The notes under the pieces: model-generated
What the model was told of the DNA's origin: nothing
Seen by the model: only the letters and a program-made list of their open reading frames with translations
The model's database searches: none
Position numbers and translations under genes: made by a program
Shown here: in pieces, positions 31,683 through 40,060 of the stretch
Position numbering within the stretch: position 1 is the stretch's first letter
Layout: every line of letters starts with the position of its first letter
Assembly: GCF_015546965.1 (NCBI RefSeq)
Contig: NZ_JADMUF010000013.1
Location: 1 to 48,269 of the forward strand
Reading direction: 5' to 3'
DNA: 48,269 nucleotides
From: Collinsella aerofaciens
GTDB taxonomy: Bacteria; Actinomycetota; Coriobacteriia; Coriobacteriales; Coriobacteriaceae

Positions 31683-34496
31683 GTGGCTGAGAACCTAAGC
31701 AACCAGTCTGTACCCGAAGCCGCGGCGCGCGTCGCTGCCGTGGTCAACCGCCTCGTTAACCGAATCGGCTCGAATGCCGAGTCCAGGGAGCGTCTCGCCG
31801 AGATCGAGATCCCCGAGGAGCTGCGCGACAATCTGGCGTTGTTCCTGCGCCTGGAGCGTCGTGTGCTTAGCGAGTATGATCCTGAGATCGCGGACCTGTT
31901 CGATAAAATCCTGTCGGCCGAGATTGTGGCCAATGCCGGCAACCCCGGTACCCGCGCTGCCGACGAGGCCGTCGACGAGCAGGGCGTGCCCACCGCCGAC
32001 GAGCCCACTGCCGTGGCATTTCGTGAGGTCGTCGATTTGATCGACAGTCTGCCGCTCGATAAGCAGCAGGTCATCGTTCGCGCCTTTACGAGCTTCTTCC
32101 ATCTGGCAAACCTGTCGGAGGAGAACTACCGTGTGGCGCAGCTGCGCGAGCGCGAGGCCGGTGCGTCGACCGATACCGAGGTCGATCCCGCTAACGAGCT
32201 CACCGTCGCCTATCACCAGCTGGTGAATGAGCTGGGCGTTGAGGGCGCCAACGAGCTGCTCGGCAAGCTTGAGTTCCATCCCGTCTTTACCGCGCACCCC
32301 ACCGAGGCCCGTCGTAAGGCCGTCGAGGGCAAGATTCGCCGTATCTCCAACCTGCTGGAGGAGCGTCCGCGTCTGGGCGGCTCCGACTTGGTGGAGAACG
32401 AGCGCCATATGCTGCAGGAGATCGACGCCCTGGTTCGCACGAGTCCCATCGCGTTGAAGAAGCCCACGCCGGTCGAGGAAGCCGATACCATCATCGACAT
32501 CTTCGATAACACGCTGTTCGACGTTATCCCCGTCATCTATCGTCGCTTTGACGACTGGGTGCTGGGCGACAAGGCCGGTACCGTGCCGCCGCTGTGCCCG
32601 GCGTTCTTCCATCCCGGCAGCTGGATCGGTTCCGACCGCGACGGTAACCCCAACGTTACCGCCAAGGTGAGCCGTGAGGTCGCCGCCAAGTACTTCACCC
32701 ACATGGTGCTCAAGCTCGAGGACAAGTGCCGTCGCATCGGCCGCAACCTCACGCTCGAGGCCACCTACAGCAAGCCGTCTGCCGAGCTCATCAACCTGTG
32801 GAACCATCAGGTCGAGATGAGCCCTCGGTACACGGCCCGCGCCGAGCTGATCTCCGAGCACGAGCCGCATCGCGCCGTCATGCTCGTCATGGCCGACCGT
32901 CTGAACGCCACCGTGCGCCGTATCACCGACACCATGTACCACAGCGCCGACGAGTTCCTGGATGACCTGCGCGTCGTCCAGCGCTCGCTAGCCGCCTGCG
33001 GTGCCGTCCGTGCCGCCTACGGTCCGGTCCAGACCATCATCTGGCAGGTCGAGTCCTTCGGCTTCCATATGGTCGAGATGGAGTTCCGTCAGCACTCCGT
33101 GGTGCACGCCCGCGCCCTCAAGGATATTCACGAGAACGGTATCCATGGTGACCTGCAGCCCATGACGCGCGAGGTCATCGACACCTTCCGTGCCATCGGT
33201 TCCATCCAAAAGCGCTACGGCAAGAAGATGGCGCACCGCTACATCATCTCGTTTACCAAGAGTGCCCAGCATGTGGCCGACGTCTTTGAGCTGGCCCACC
33301 TGTCCTTCGCACACGAGGAAGACGTTCCCGAGCTCGACGTGATCCCGCTGTTCGAGCAGCTCGAGGACCTCGAGGGCTGCGTTGACGTGCTCGACCAGAT
33401 GCTTACGCTGCCCGTGGTGCAGAAGCGCCTTGCCCAGACCAACCGCCGCATGGAGGTTATGCTGGGCTATTCCGACTCCTCCAAGGATGCCGGTCCTACC
33501 ACGGCCATGCTTGCACTGCACTCCGCGCAGGAGCGCATCGCCAAGTGGGCCGAGAAGAACGATATCGACCTGGTGCTCATGCACGGTCGCGGCGGTGCCG
33601 TGGGCCGTGGCGGCGGCCCGGCCAACAAGGCCGTGCTGGCGCAGCCCAAGGGTTCGGTCAACTGCTTCTTTAAGCTCACCGAGCAGGGCGAGGTCATCTT
33701 TGCCCGTTACGGCAACCGAACGCTGGCTCAGCGCCATGTTGAGTCCGTTGCCGCCGCAACGCTTTTGCAGTCGGCTCCGAGTGTCGAGAAGACCAACACC
33801 GAGACCACGCAGAAGTTCTGGGATATGGCCGAGAAGCTCAATGCCGCGAGCCACGAGCGCTACCTGGACCTGCTGAACACCGAGGACTTTACGCCGTGGT
33901 TCTCGACCGTGACGCCGCTGACCGAGGTCGGTCTGCTGCCGATCGGCTCGCGTCCCGCCAAGCGCGGCTTGGGTGCCAAGTCGCTCGACGACCTGCGTAC
34001 CATTCCGTGGATCTTCAGCTGGAGCCAGGCACGCATTAACCTGGCCGCTTGGTACGGCCTGGGCACCGCCTGCGAGCAGTTTGGCGATCTGGACCAGCTT
34101 AAGGCTGCCTACCAGGAGTGGCCGTTCTTCCGCACCTTTATCGACAACATCGAGATGTCGATCGCCAAGACCGACCAGCGCATCGCCAAGATGTATCTGC
34201 ACCTGGGCGATCGCCAGGATCTGTCCGAGAAGGTCTTTACCGAGATGCAGCTCACGCGTAAGTGGGTCCTTGCCATCGTCGGTGACGAGTGGCCGCTGCA
34301 GCGTCGTCGCGTGCTCGGCTGTGCCGTTTGCGTGCGCAACCCCTACGTCGACGCTCTGTCCATCGCCCAGGTCCGCGCCCTTCGCGAGGTGCGTATGAAC
34401 CAGGACGAGATGGCCGAGGAGAAGAAGGCCGAGTACATGAGCCTGATTCTTTCGACTGTGACCGGCGTCTCGGCAGGTCTGCAGAACACGGGGTAA
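31683..34496 (+). CDS. ppc: Phosphoenolpyruvate carboxylase
   Basis: A 937-aa cytosolic enzyme that adds bicarbonate to phosphoenolpyruvate to make oxaloacetate, refilling the C4 pool. Signature sites are intact: F-T-A-H-P-T-E-A-R-R with the catalytic His (about 204), G-S-D-R-D-G-N-P near 320, G-Y-S-D-S-S-K-D-A-G (about 597-606), L-M-H-G-R-G-G-A-V-G-R-G-G-G-P (about 632-646), and the C-terminal Q-N-T-G. Start choice is uncertain: GTG at 31683 has GGGAGGA before it, while ATG at 31671 lies too close to AAGGAGG. TATAAT at 31633-31638 is the probable -10. A palindrome with conserved core follows the gene. Confidence 0.96.
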   Translation: MAENLSNQSVPEAAARVAAVVNRLVNRIGSNAESRERLAEIEIPEELRDNLALFLRLERRVLSEYDPEIADLFDKILSAEIVANAGNPGTRAADEAVDEQGVPTADEPTAVAFREVVDLIDSLPLDKQQVIVRAFTSFFHLANLSEENYRVAQLREREAGASTDTEVDPANELTVAYHQLVNELGVEGANELLGKLEFHPVFTAHPTEARRKAVEGKIRRISNLLEERPRLGGSDLVENERHMLQEIDALVRTSPIALKKPTPVEEADTIIDIFDNTLFDVIPVIYRRFDDWVLGDKAGTVPPLCPAFFHPGSWIGSDRDGNPNVTAKVSREVAAKYFTHMVLKLEDKCRRIGRNLTLEATYSKPSAELINLWNHQVEMSPRYTARAELISEHEPHRAVMLVMADRLNATVRRITDTMYHSADEFLDDLRVVQRSLAACGAVRAAYGPVQTIIWQVESFGFHMVEMEFRQHSVVHARALKDIHENGIHGDLQPMTREVIDTFRAIGSIQKRYGKKMAHRYIISFTKSAQHVADVFELAHLSFAHEEDVPELDVIPLFEQLEDLEGCVDVLDQMLTLPVVQKRLAQTNRRMEVMLGYSDSSKDAGPTTAMLALHSAQERIAKWAEKNDIDLVLMHGRGGAVGRGGGPANKAVLAQPKGSVNCFFKLTEQGEVIFARYGNRTLAQRHVESVAAATLLQSAPSVEKTNTETTQKFWDMAEKLNAASHERYLDLLNTEDFTPWFSTVTPLTEVGLLPIGSRPAKRGLGAKSLDDLRTIPWIFSWSQARINLAAWYGLGTACEQFGDLDQLKAAYQEWPFFRTFIDNIEMSIAKTDQRIAKMYLHLGDRQDLSEKVFTEMQLTRKWVLAIVGDEWPLQRRRVLGCAVCVRNPYVDALSIAQVRALREVRMNQDEMAEEKKAEYMSLILSTVTGVSAGLQNTG

Positions 34497-34520
34497 TCGA
34501 TAGTCCTGTAGTCGTCCGAG

Positions 34521-34641
34521 CCCGCCATTGGTTTACTTTTAGGCACGTCCTCGGACATGCAAGGAGCCCTCGCTGCGCACTTCGTGCGGCGAGGGCTTCT
34601 TGCGTCCTGCGGAGTGTGCCTAAAAGTAAACTAATGGCGGG
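34521..34641. repeat. Palindromic element P1 with conserved core
   Basis: Outer arms of 26 bases (34521-34546 and 34616-34641) with one mismatch enclose a 69-base core holding its own hairpin (CCCTCGC...GCGAGGG). The core starts GTCCTCGGACATG and ends CGTCCTGCGGA, as in P2 (37445-37559). The arms share nothing with P2. Confidence 0.92.
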
Positions 34642-35021
34642 CCCTACGATGTCCGGTCTTCTGCGGATTACGGGCTGAAGAAATATAGCGCGCTTCGCGC
34701 GTTTGGAAAGGGCTTCGTGCTGCGGAATGCATTCAGAGTGAAACCCATCGGGTCCTTTCGTCCTCGGTTTACGGCGGATCAGCCGCTGGGTGAGGGTGGT
34801 GCTTGGGGCGACGTGCAAAAAACGGAGTTTTCAGCAGCTAAAGATTGATGCATAAGGCTGTGGGTGACGTTCGCGGCCCTTGTTGATGCTTTTGCACGAC
34901 GATTGGGCTTTGGCGACGATCATATATGGCTGGTTTCTCGCCGCATGCTATCCAGATGGGTCGAGCCATGAGGACTATCTACTTTTCGAAAGACTTTTGG
35001 CACCAAAATCTTATCCCGCGA

Positions 35022-35047
35022 TGCTGAATACTCGCAAAAATGCACGC
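35022..35047 (+). repeat. 26-base dispersed motif, copy 1
   Basis: Starts ATGCTGAATACTC and ends CAAAAATGCACG. It matches the two inverted copies at 47979-48010 and 48146-48177 with one or two differences. Confidence 0.8.
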
Positions 35048-35203
35048 TCCGGAGGGTACCACCCTGTTACGGCTAGAAATCTATGCGCCATTTTATGCAA
35101 TTAATTAACGCATTTATGCAAAATGGCTTACGTGCGTACGTCTCGGGCTAGATGTTTGCCTCGGCGTTGCGTAAATCATCCTGTCTATAGTGTCTTTGAC
35201 AGG

Positions 35204-35237
35204 CGGCTGCGGTCCCGTTTGGGGTCGCGGCCGTTTT
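35204..35237 (+). terminator. Terminator-like hairpin in larA leader
   Basis: CGGCTGCGGTCCC pairs with GGGGTCGCGGCCG around GTTT, using some wobble pairs, and is followed by TTTT. It lies 122 bases before larA, so it could end an upstream transcript or attenuate larA. Confidence 0.6.
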
Positions 35238-35359
35238 GTTGTGGGTCAAATATGAACGTTGTGTTAATGAGTCGGTGGACGGTGGTGTTTTTCGGTAAGC
35301 GGCGTATCCTTCCAACGGTTTATCTAGTGTGTCAGTTGAAAGGAAGAGGGCGCTCGTCA

Positions 35360-36637
35360 TTGTTTGAATGTGAACTGCCGTTTGACCACAAGACGTTGCA
35401 TCTGGAGCTCGAGGATAAGAACTTCGCGGGTGTGATGGAAGGTCATCAAAACGAGTTTAAGACTACAAAATCACAGGAAGAGCTGGTAGAGGAGTCACTT
35501 GCCAACCCTTATGGTTCGCCTTCGCTCGAGGAGCTTTGCGCTGGCAAGAAGGATATCGTCATTATTAGCTCCGATCATACGCGCCCCGTTCCCTCGCGTG
35601 TGACGATGCCTATTCTGCTGCATCACATCCATTCCGCTGCGCCCGAGGCTCGAGTGCGTATTTTGGTTGCTACGGGTATGCATCGTCCGTCGACGCACGA
35701 GGAGCTCGTCAACAAGTATGGCGAGGAGATCGTTGCCAACGAGGAAATCGTTATGCACGTCGCGACTGACGACAGCATGATGAAAAAGATCGGCACCCTG
35801 CCTTCTGGTGGCGAGTGCATCATCAACAAGATTGCCGCCGATTGCGATCTGCTGCTTGCCGAGGGCTTTATTGAGCCGCACTTCTTTGCCGGTTTCTCTG
35901 GTAGCCGCAAGTCCGTCCTGCCTGGCATCGCCAGCTACAAGACCATCATGTACAACCACAACGGTCAGTTTGTGAACGATCCCCATTCGCGTGCCGGCAA
36001 CCTGTGCCACAACCACGTGAGCGAGGACATGTTTGCTGCCGCCGAGATGGCTCACCTTGCCTTTGTGCTTAACGTGGTGCTCAACGGCAAGCACGAGGTC
36101 ATCGGCTCCTTTGCCGGCGACATCCACAAGGCGCACGAGGCCGGCTGCGAGTTCGTGAAGAGCCTTGCCGGCGTTGAGCCCGTTGAGTGCGAGATTGCCA
36201 TCACCACCAACGGCGGCTACCCGCTCGACCAGAACATCTACCAGGCCGTGAAGGGCATGTGCTCTGCCGAGGCTACGCTTCCCGAGGGCGGTGTAATTAT
36301 CGACGTCGCCGGCTGTGCCGACGGTCACGGTGGCGAGGGCTTCTATCACAACATCGCCGACAATGATCCGGCAGAGTTTGAGCGCGCCTGCATCGACCGT
36401 CCTAAGGACGAGACCCTGCCCGACCAGTGGACGAGCCAGATCTTTGCCCGCATCCTGGCGCATCACCCTGTGATCATGGTTACCGACCTGTGCGATCACC
36501 AGATGATCAAGGATATGCACATGACGCCGGTCAACACTCTCGATGAGGCGCTCAAGCTCGCCTTTGAGATGAAGGGTGCCGATGCCAAGGTGGCCGTCAT
36601 TCCCGATGGCCTGGGCGTTGTCGTCGCTCAGCACTAG
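35360..36637 (+). CDS. larA: Nickel-dependent lactate racemase LarA
   Basis: A 425-aa enzyme that interconverts D- and L-lactate using a nickel pincer cofactor (pyridinium thioamide). With the TTG start at 35360 the ligand residues fall at His108, His174, Lys184 and His200, the numbers known for Lactobacillus plantarum LarA, where Lys184 binds the cofactor covalently and His200 holds nickel. This numbering match and AGGAAGAGG upstream settle the start; longer frames from 35123 or a GTG nearby are rejected. Other motifs are S-D-H-T-R-P (71-76) and G-F-S-G-S-R-K-S-V-L-P-G (178-189). larD follows 49 bases later; larB and larC are convergent downstream. A related 2-hydroxyacid could be the real substrate. 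Confidence 0.93.
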   Translation: MFECELPFDHKTLHLELEDKNFAGVMEGHQNEFKTTKSQEELVEESLANPYGSPSLEELCAGKKDIVIISSDHTRPVPSRVTMPILLHHIHSAAPEARVRILVATGMHRPSTHEELVNKYGEEIVANEEIVMHVATDDSMMKKIGTLPSGGECIINKIAADCDLLLAEGFIEPHFFAGFSGSRKSVLPGIASYKTIMYNHNGQFVNDPHSRAGNLCHNHVSEDMFAAAEMAHLAFVLNVVLNGKHEVIGSFAGDIHKAHEAGCEFVKSLAGVEPVECEIAITTNGGYPLDQNIYQAVKGMCSAEATLPEGGVIIDVAGCADGHGGEGFYHNIADNDPAEFERACIDRPKDETLPDQWTSQIFARILAHHPVIMVTDLCDHQMIKDMHMTPVNTLDEALKLAFEMKGADAKVAVIPDGLGVVVAQH

Positions 36638-36686
36638 TACGCGGCCTAAACGAATCGTTTATAACCGACAAGAAAGATAAGGTTTT

Positions 36687-37418
36687 ATGCTTACCAAACT
36701 CCTCTGCGAATTCGGCGCAACGGCCCTCATGATCATCTTTGGCGTGGGCGTGCACTGCGATACCGTGCTCAAGGGCACCAAGTATCAGGGCTCCGGCCAC
36801 ATGTTTGCCATCACCACCTGGTCTTTTGGCATCTCGGTCTGCCTGTTTGTCTTTGGCGGTGCCGTGTGCATGAACCCCGCCATGGTGCTTGCCCAGTGCA
36901 TCGTAGGCCTGGTGCCGTGGAGCAGCTGCATTCCCTTCATGATTGCCGATATGCTCGGCGGCTTTGTGGGCGCCGTAATCGCTTGGCTTATGTATGCCGA
37001 TGAGTTCAAGGCTTCCGAGGGCGTCGTCGACCCTATTGCCCAGCGCAACATCTTCTCGACCAACCCTACTACCGAGGGCACGAACTATGCCCGCAACTTC
37101 TTCTGCGAGGCTATCTGCACCTTTGTGTTCATCAGCGCCATCCTTGCTGCCGCTAGCCGCGCCGGCGAGAACGTTTTGATGCTCGCTATCTGCGTCGGTC
37201 TGATCGTTTGGGCCGTTGGCATGGGCATGGGCGGCATCACCGGCTTCGCCATGAACCAGGCTCGTGACCTTGGTCCTCGCATGGCCTATCAGGTGCTGCC
37301 GATCAAGAACAAGGCCGACAACAACTGGAAGTATGGCCTGCTTGTTCCCGGCATCGCTCCGTTTGTCGGTGCCGCTCTGGCCGCGCTGTTTGTGCATGGT
37401 TTCTTGGGCATGTTCTAG
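36687..37418 (+). CDS. larD: Aquaporin-family lactate channel LarD
   Basis: A 243-aa membrane channel of the MIP family. In the lar operon of lactobacilli LarD lets D- and L-lactic acid cross the membrane, and the place directly after larA supports that role here. Six helices are visible. The first half-helix motif is canonical N-P-A (M-N-P-A-M-V-L-A-Q, about 65-73); the second reads N-Q-A (M-N-Q-A-R-D-L-G-P-R, about 190-199) where N-P-A is usual. The D-L-G-P-R after it is of the glycerol-facilitator type. It ends in a short hydrophobic stretch. The palindromic element P2 follows after 26 bases. A glycerol or other small-solute channel is the alternative. Confidence 0.85.
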   Translation: MLTKLLCEFGATALMIIFGVGVHCDTVLKGTKYQGSGHMFAITTWSFGISVCLFVFGGAVCMNPAMVLAQCIVGLVPWSSCIPFMIADMLGGFVGAVIAWLMYADEFKASEGVVDPIAQRNIFSTNPTTEGTNYARNFFCEAICTFVFISAILAAASRAGENVLMLAICVGLIVWAVGMGMGGITGFAMNQARDLGPRMAYQVLPIKNKADNNWKYGLLVPGIAPFVGAALAALFVHGFLGMF

Positions 37419-37444
37419 GCTAAGGCTACATAGTTGTCCGCCGT

Positions 37445-37559
37445 CCGCATGGGGTAACTTCCCAGCGCGTCCTCGGACATGAAAGAACCCCCGCTGCGCA
37501 CTTCGTGCGGCGGGGGTTCTTTCGTCCTGCGGAATGCGCTGGGAAGTTACCCCATGCGG
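37445..37559. repeat. Palindromic element P2 with conserved core
   Basis: Perfect 24-base arms (37445-37468 and 37536-37559) enclose a 67-base core nearly the same as that of P1. In the inner hairpin, bases that differ from P1 change in pairs (CCCTC/GAGGG in P1, CCCCC/GGGGG here; GAGC/GCTT against GAAC/GTTC), so base pairing is kept. The rest of the gap to 37726 shows nothing. Confidence 0.93.
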
Positions 37560-37726
37560 CCAGCTGCGGGGTCTTTGTTGCGTTCGTACAAGCAGCCCAA
37601 CGTATAAATCTGAATTTGAATTTGGATGGGAGGGGCTTGTTGCTGTTGGGGGCGTTGAAGCGCGGGTGACACTTTGGGATGTGTGGCGCCTTGGGTTGGG
37701 GTGATGCTTTGGGGTGAGATTCTTAC

Positions 37727-38266
37727 TTAGGTGAAGAGGGGATTTATGGCTGATAGGTAGTCTTTGGCTACGTCGGCTTTGTCTGCTTGGAAGTTGTGCC
37801 AGGCCCACCATTGGACGGTGGCTACGAAGCTTGAGGCTATGTGGTGTAGTAAGAAGCTGCGGTCCATGGCGGCGGCGGGGCCTGCGGGGTCGACGGGGAC
37901 GGTTTCGGCTGCGCGCGACATGATGGTCTTGCGGAGACAGTCGGCGAAGACGCGTGAGCCGGCGCCGGCTACCAGCGCTCGGACGCCCTGGCGACGTTCC
38001 CATAGATTGTTGAGGATATGCTCGACCTGCACGAATGGGTCGTCGAGCGGTGTGCCATCGTCGTCGAGGGCGTGGGTGCAGATGTCGCTCACGAGCTCGG
38101 ACAGTAGGTCGTCTTTGCTCTTAAAGAGGCCGTAGAACGTGGCTCGACCAACATGGGCACGAGCGATGATGTCGCCGACGGTGATCTTGCCGTAGTCCTC
38201 TTCGCGTAGCAGCTCGGAGAACGCCGCAACGATGGCAGCGCGGCTTTTTTCTTTGCGGGCATCCAT
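37727..38266 (-). CDS. TetR/AcrR-family transcriptional regulator
   Basis: A 179-aa one-component regulator. The N-terminal helix-turn-helix is typical: S-R-A-A-I-V-A-A-F-S-E-L-L-R-E-E-D (helix 1), then I-T-V-G-D-I-I-A-R-A-H-V-G-R-A-T-F-Y-G-L-F-K-S-K (recognition part). The C-terminal ligand domain (about 60-179) is of the group with a Trp-rich end (V-Q-W-W-A-W-H-N). It begins 2 bases after the larC stop, in an operon with larB and larC, so it is a good candidate for control of the lar genes through the operator at 40027-40060. The longer frame upstream on this strand belongs to a shadow of larC. Confidence 0.9.
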   Translation of the reverse strand: MDARKEKSRAAIVAAFSELLREEDYGKITVGDIIARAHVGRATFYGLFKSKDDLLSELVSDICTHALDDDGTPLDDPFVQVEHILNNLWERRQGVRALVAGAGSRVFADCLRKTIMSRAAETVPVDPAGPAAAMDRSFLLHHIASSFVATVQWWAWHNFQADKADVAKDYLSAINPLFT

Positions 38267-38268
38267 GG

Positions 38269-39189
38269 CTATGCGTCCGCGTGAACGAGCAGGCAGCGGA
38301 GCGTGCCGGAGCAGCCCTCGTAGGGGCGCTTGCCTGCGCCGTAGCCGACGGCCTCGATGCGGTAGCGTGAGGGCAGTTGGTCGGACGTGCGCAGCGCGGT
38401 GACGATGGCGGCGCCCGTGGGCGTCACGAGCTCGCCGGCGACCGGTGCAGGCGTGAGGGCGATATTGCCCGCCTGGCACAGGTTGACGACAGCGGGGACG
38501 GGGATAGGCATGAGGCCGTGGGCACAACGGATGGTTCCGTGGCCCTCGGAGAGCGACTCGACCACGATGTCCTCAATACCCAGGTCGTCGAGGCAGATGG
38601 CGACAGAACAGACGTCGACGATGGAGTCGACGGCGCCCACCTCGTGAAACATGACGGCCTCGGGCGTTTTGCCGTGAGCCTTGGCCTCGGCAGCAGCGAG
38701 TGCGGTAAAGATGGCGAGGGCGCGACGCTTGGCGCCATCGCTTAGCTGCGAGCCGTCGATGATGTCGGTGACGTCCGTCAAAGAACGGTGGTGATGGTGG
38801 TGGGCGTGATGGTGACCCTCGTGGTCGTGGTCGTGGTCGTGGTCGTGCGCGTGCACGTGCTCATGGCAGTGCTCGTGCTCGCCATGGTCATGATGGTGGT
38901 GCTCGTGCTCGTGCGTGTGCTCGGCAGCTGCTTCGTTGCCGTAGAGCCAGGCCATATCGTGATCGTGGTTCTCGAGCTCCTCTGCAAGCTGGACGTCAAA
39001 ATCGCAGGCGTCGATGCCATGCTTGTTTACGCGCGTCACGGCAATCTCAAAGCCGTCGACCGGAAGCGTGGCGAGCTGTTCGCGCAGATGCTCCTCGCTG
39101 GCGCCCAGGTCGAGCAGGGCCGCGACGGTCATATCGCCGCTGATGCCCGAGGTGCCGTCGATGATAAGCGTGTGCTGATGGTTGGACAT
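38269..39189 (-). CDS. larC: Nickel-insertion protein LarC, N-terminal part only
   Basis: A 306-aa protein matching LarC, which inserts nickel into the pincer cofactor using CTP. It opens with L-I-I-D-G-T-S-G-I-S-G-D-M (8-20), typical of LarC, and carries V-M-F-H-E-V-G-A-V-D-S-I-V-D (about 185-198). A remarkable His/Asp/Glu stretch at residues 91-134 holds over twenty histidines and should bind or store nickel. LarC proteins normally continue for about 130 more residues (LarC2, the CTP-binding half, which L. plantarum joins by frameshifting). Here the frame stops after L-L-V-H-A-D-A, and tetR follows at once; I found no LarC2 in any frame nearby. AAGGAG precedes the ATG. Confidence 0.9.
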   Translation of the reverse strand: MSNHQHTLIIDGTSGISGDMTVAALLDLGASEEHLREQLATLPVDGFEIAVTRVNKHGIDACDFDVQLAEELENHDHDMAWLYGNEAAAEHTHEHEHHHHDHGEHEHCHEHVHAHDHDHDHDHEGHHHAHHHHHRSLTDVTDIIDGSQLSDGAKRRALAIFTALAAAEAKAHGKTPEAVMFHEVGAVDSIVDVCSVAICLDDLGIEDIVVESLSEGHGTIRCAHGLMPIPVPAVVNLCQAGNIALTPAPVAGELVTPTGAAIVTALRTSDQLPSRYRIEAVGYGAGKRPYEGCSGTLRCLLVHADA

Positions 39190-39199
39190 GGAATGCTCC

Positions 39200-39982
39200 T
39201 TAGCGGGCGCGGGGCGTGCCGACGCTCAGATGGTTGATAAGACTTGCCTGGTAGGCGGCACCAAATCCGTTGTCGATATTGACGACCGAGACGCCGCTGG
39301 CGCAGGAATTGAGCATGGCGAGCAGTGCTGCCACGCCGCCAAAGCTTGCACCGTAGCCCACGCTGGTGGGAACGGCGATGACTGGACAGCTCACCAGGCC
39401 GCCGATGACGCTCGCCAACGCGCCCTCCATGCCGGCGACGGCAATGATCACCTGCGCCTGTGCAAGTTCCTCGGCATGTGCGAGCAGGCGGTGCAGGCCG
39501 GCGACACCCACATCGTAGAGGCGGTCGACCTCGTTGCCGTAGAACTCGGCCGTCAATGCGGCTTCCTCGGCGACGGGCAGGTCGCTCGTACCGGCGCAGG
39601 CGACAACGATGCGTCCGTTGCCGGTAGGGGAGGGCTTGCCGCCCACGAGGGCGAGCTGTGCGTCCGGGACATATCCCAGGTCGATGCCGTTGTCGAGGAG
39701 CTCCGAGGTGCGGTCTGCCTTTTCGGCATCCAGGCGCGTGACCAGGATGCGCTCCTGGCCGGCATCGCGCAGTGCTTCGATAATGGCGGCAATCTGCTCG
39801 GCGGTTTTACCGGCACCGTAGACAACCTCGCCGGCTCCCTGGCGCACCCCGCGCGAAAGATCGAGCTGCGCAAAGCCCAAATCGGCGGTCGGAGCCGTCT
39901 GGATGCGCGTGAGGGCGTCGGCAGGGGTGACTGCTCCGCCGGCAACATCGCTCAGCAATTGCTCAAGATCTTGCTTATCCAT
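39200..39982 (-). CDS. larB: Nickel pincer cofactor biosynthesis protein LarB
   Basis: A 260-aa protein of the LarB family, related to PurE. It carboxylates and hydrolyses nicotinic acid adenine dinucleotide, the first step towards the nickel pincer cofactor of LarA. Family sequence includes Y-G-A-G-K-T (about 55-60), V-A-C-A-G-T-S-D-L-P-V-A-E-E-A (about 129-143), A-V-A-G-M-E-G-A-L-A-S-V-I-G-G-L (about 182-197) and A-V-P-T-S-V-G-Y-G (about 204-212). ATG at 39982 is preferred over an upstream frame start because GAAGGGAA stands before it. First gene of larB-larC-tetR, with larC 10 bases after it. LarE, the sulfur-donor enzyme, is not in the window. Confidence 0.92.
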   Translation of the reverse strand: MDKQDLEQLLSDVAGGAVTPADALTRIQTAPTADLGFAQLDLSRGVRQGAGEVVYGAGKTAEQIAAIIEALRDAGQERILVTRLDAEKADRTSELLDNGIDLGYVPDAQLALVGGKPSPTGNGRIVVACAGTSDLPVAEEAALTAEFYGNEVDRLYDVGVAGLHRLLAHAEELAQAQVIIAVAGMEGALASVIGGLVSCPVIAVPTSVGYGASFGGVAALLAMLNSCASGVSVVNIDNGFGAAYQASLINHLSVGTPRAR

Positions 39983-40026
39983 ATATGTTCCCTTCGACGG
40001 CGCAAAGTCTAGCACTCAAAGGGTAT

Positions 40027-40060
40027 GTTTCCGAACACTAAGACAAAATTGTTCGGAAAC
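40027..40060. promoter_or_regulatory. Operator-like dyad before larB
   Basis: Perfect 11-base arms GTTTCCGAACA (40027-40037) and TGTTCGGAAAC (40050-40060) with a 12-base spacer. It overlaps the end of the larB -10 and the probable transcription start, an ideal place for a repressor. The TetR protein of the same operon is the leading candidate to bind it. Confidence 0.75.

Larger units (their letters stand above)
34642..35359. other. Long noncoding stretch before larA
   Basis: No convincing gene. It holds small hairpins, a copy of the 26-base dispersed motif (35022-35047), a direct repeat TTTATGCAA at 35092-35100 and 35113-35121 (21-base period, two helical turns), and a terminator-like hairpin at 35204-35237. 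Short frames here lack ribosome binding sites. Confidence 0.6.

Noticed and set aside
34880-35104. 74-aa frame in the gap before larA
   Set aside because: No ribosome binding site, odd composition, and it runs through a dispersed repeat copy.
34521-37559. CRISPR-like repeats
   Set aside because: Repeats are few, palindromic and not evenly spaced with unique spacers; no cas genes in the window.
36597-38003. 468-aa minus-strand frame over larD and P2
   Set aside because: Crosses the P2 palindrome and noncoding DNA; Ser/Pro/His-rich composition of a chance frame.
37727-38268. LarC2 joined by programmed frameshift
   Set aside because: The sequence after larC encodes a clear TetR protein from its first codons; no LarC2-like sequence in the other two frames.
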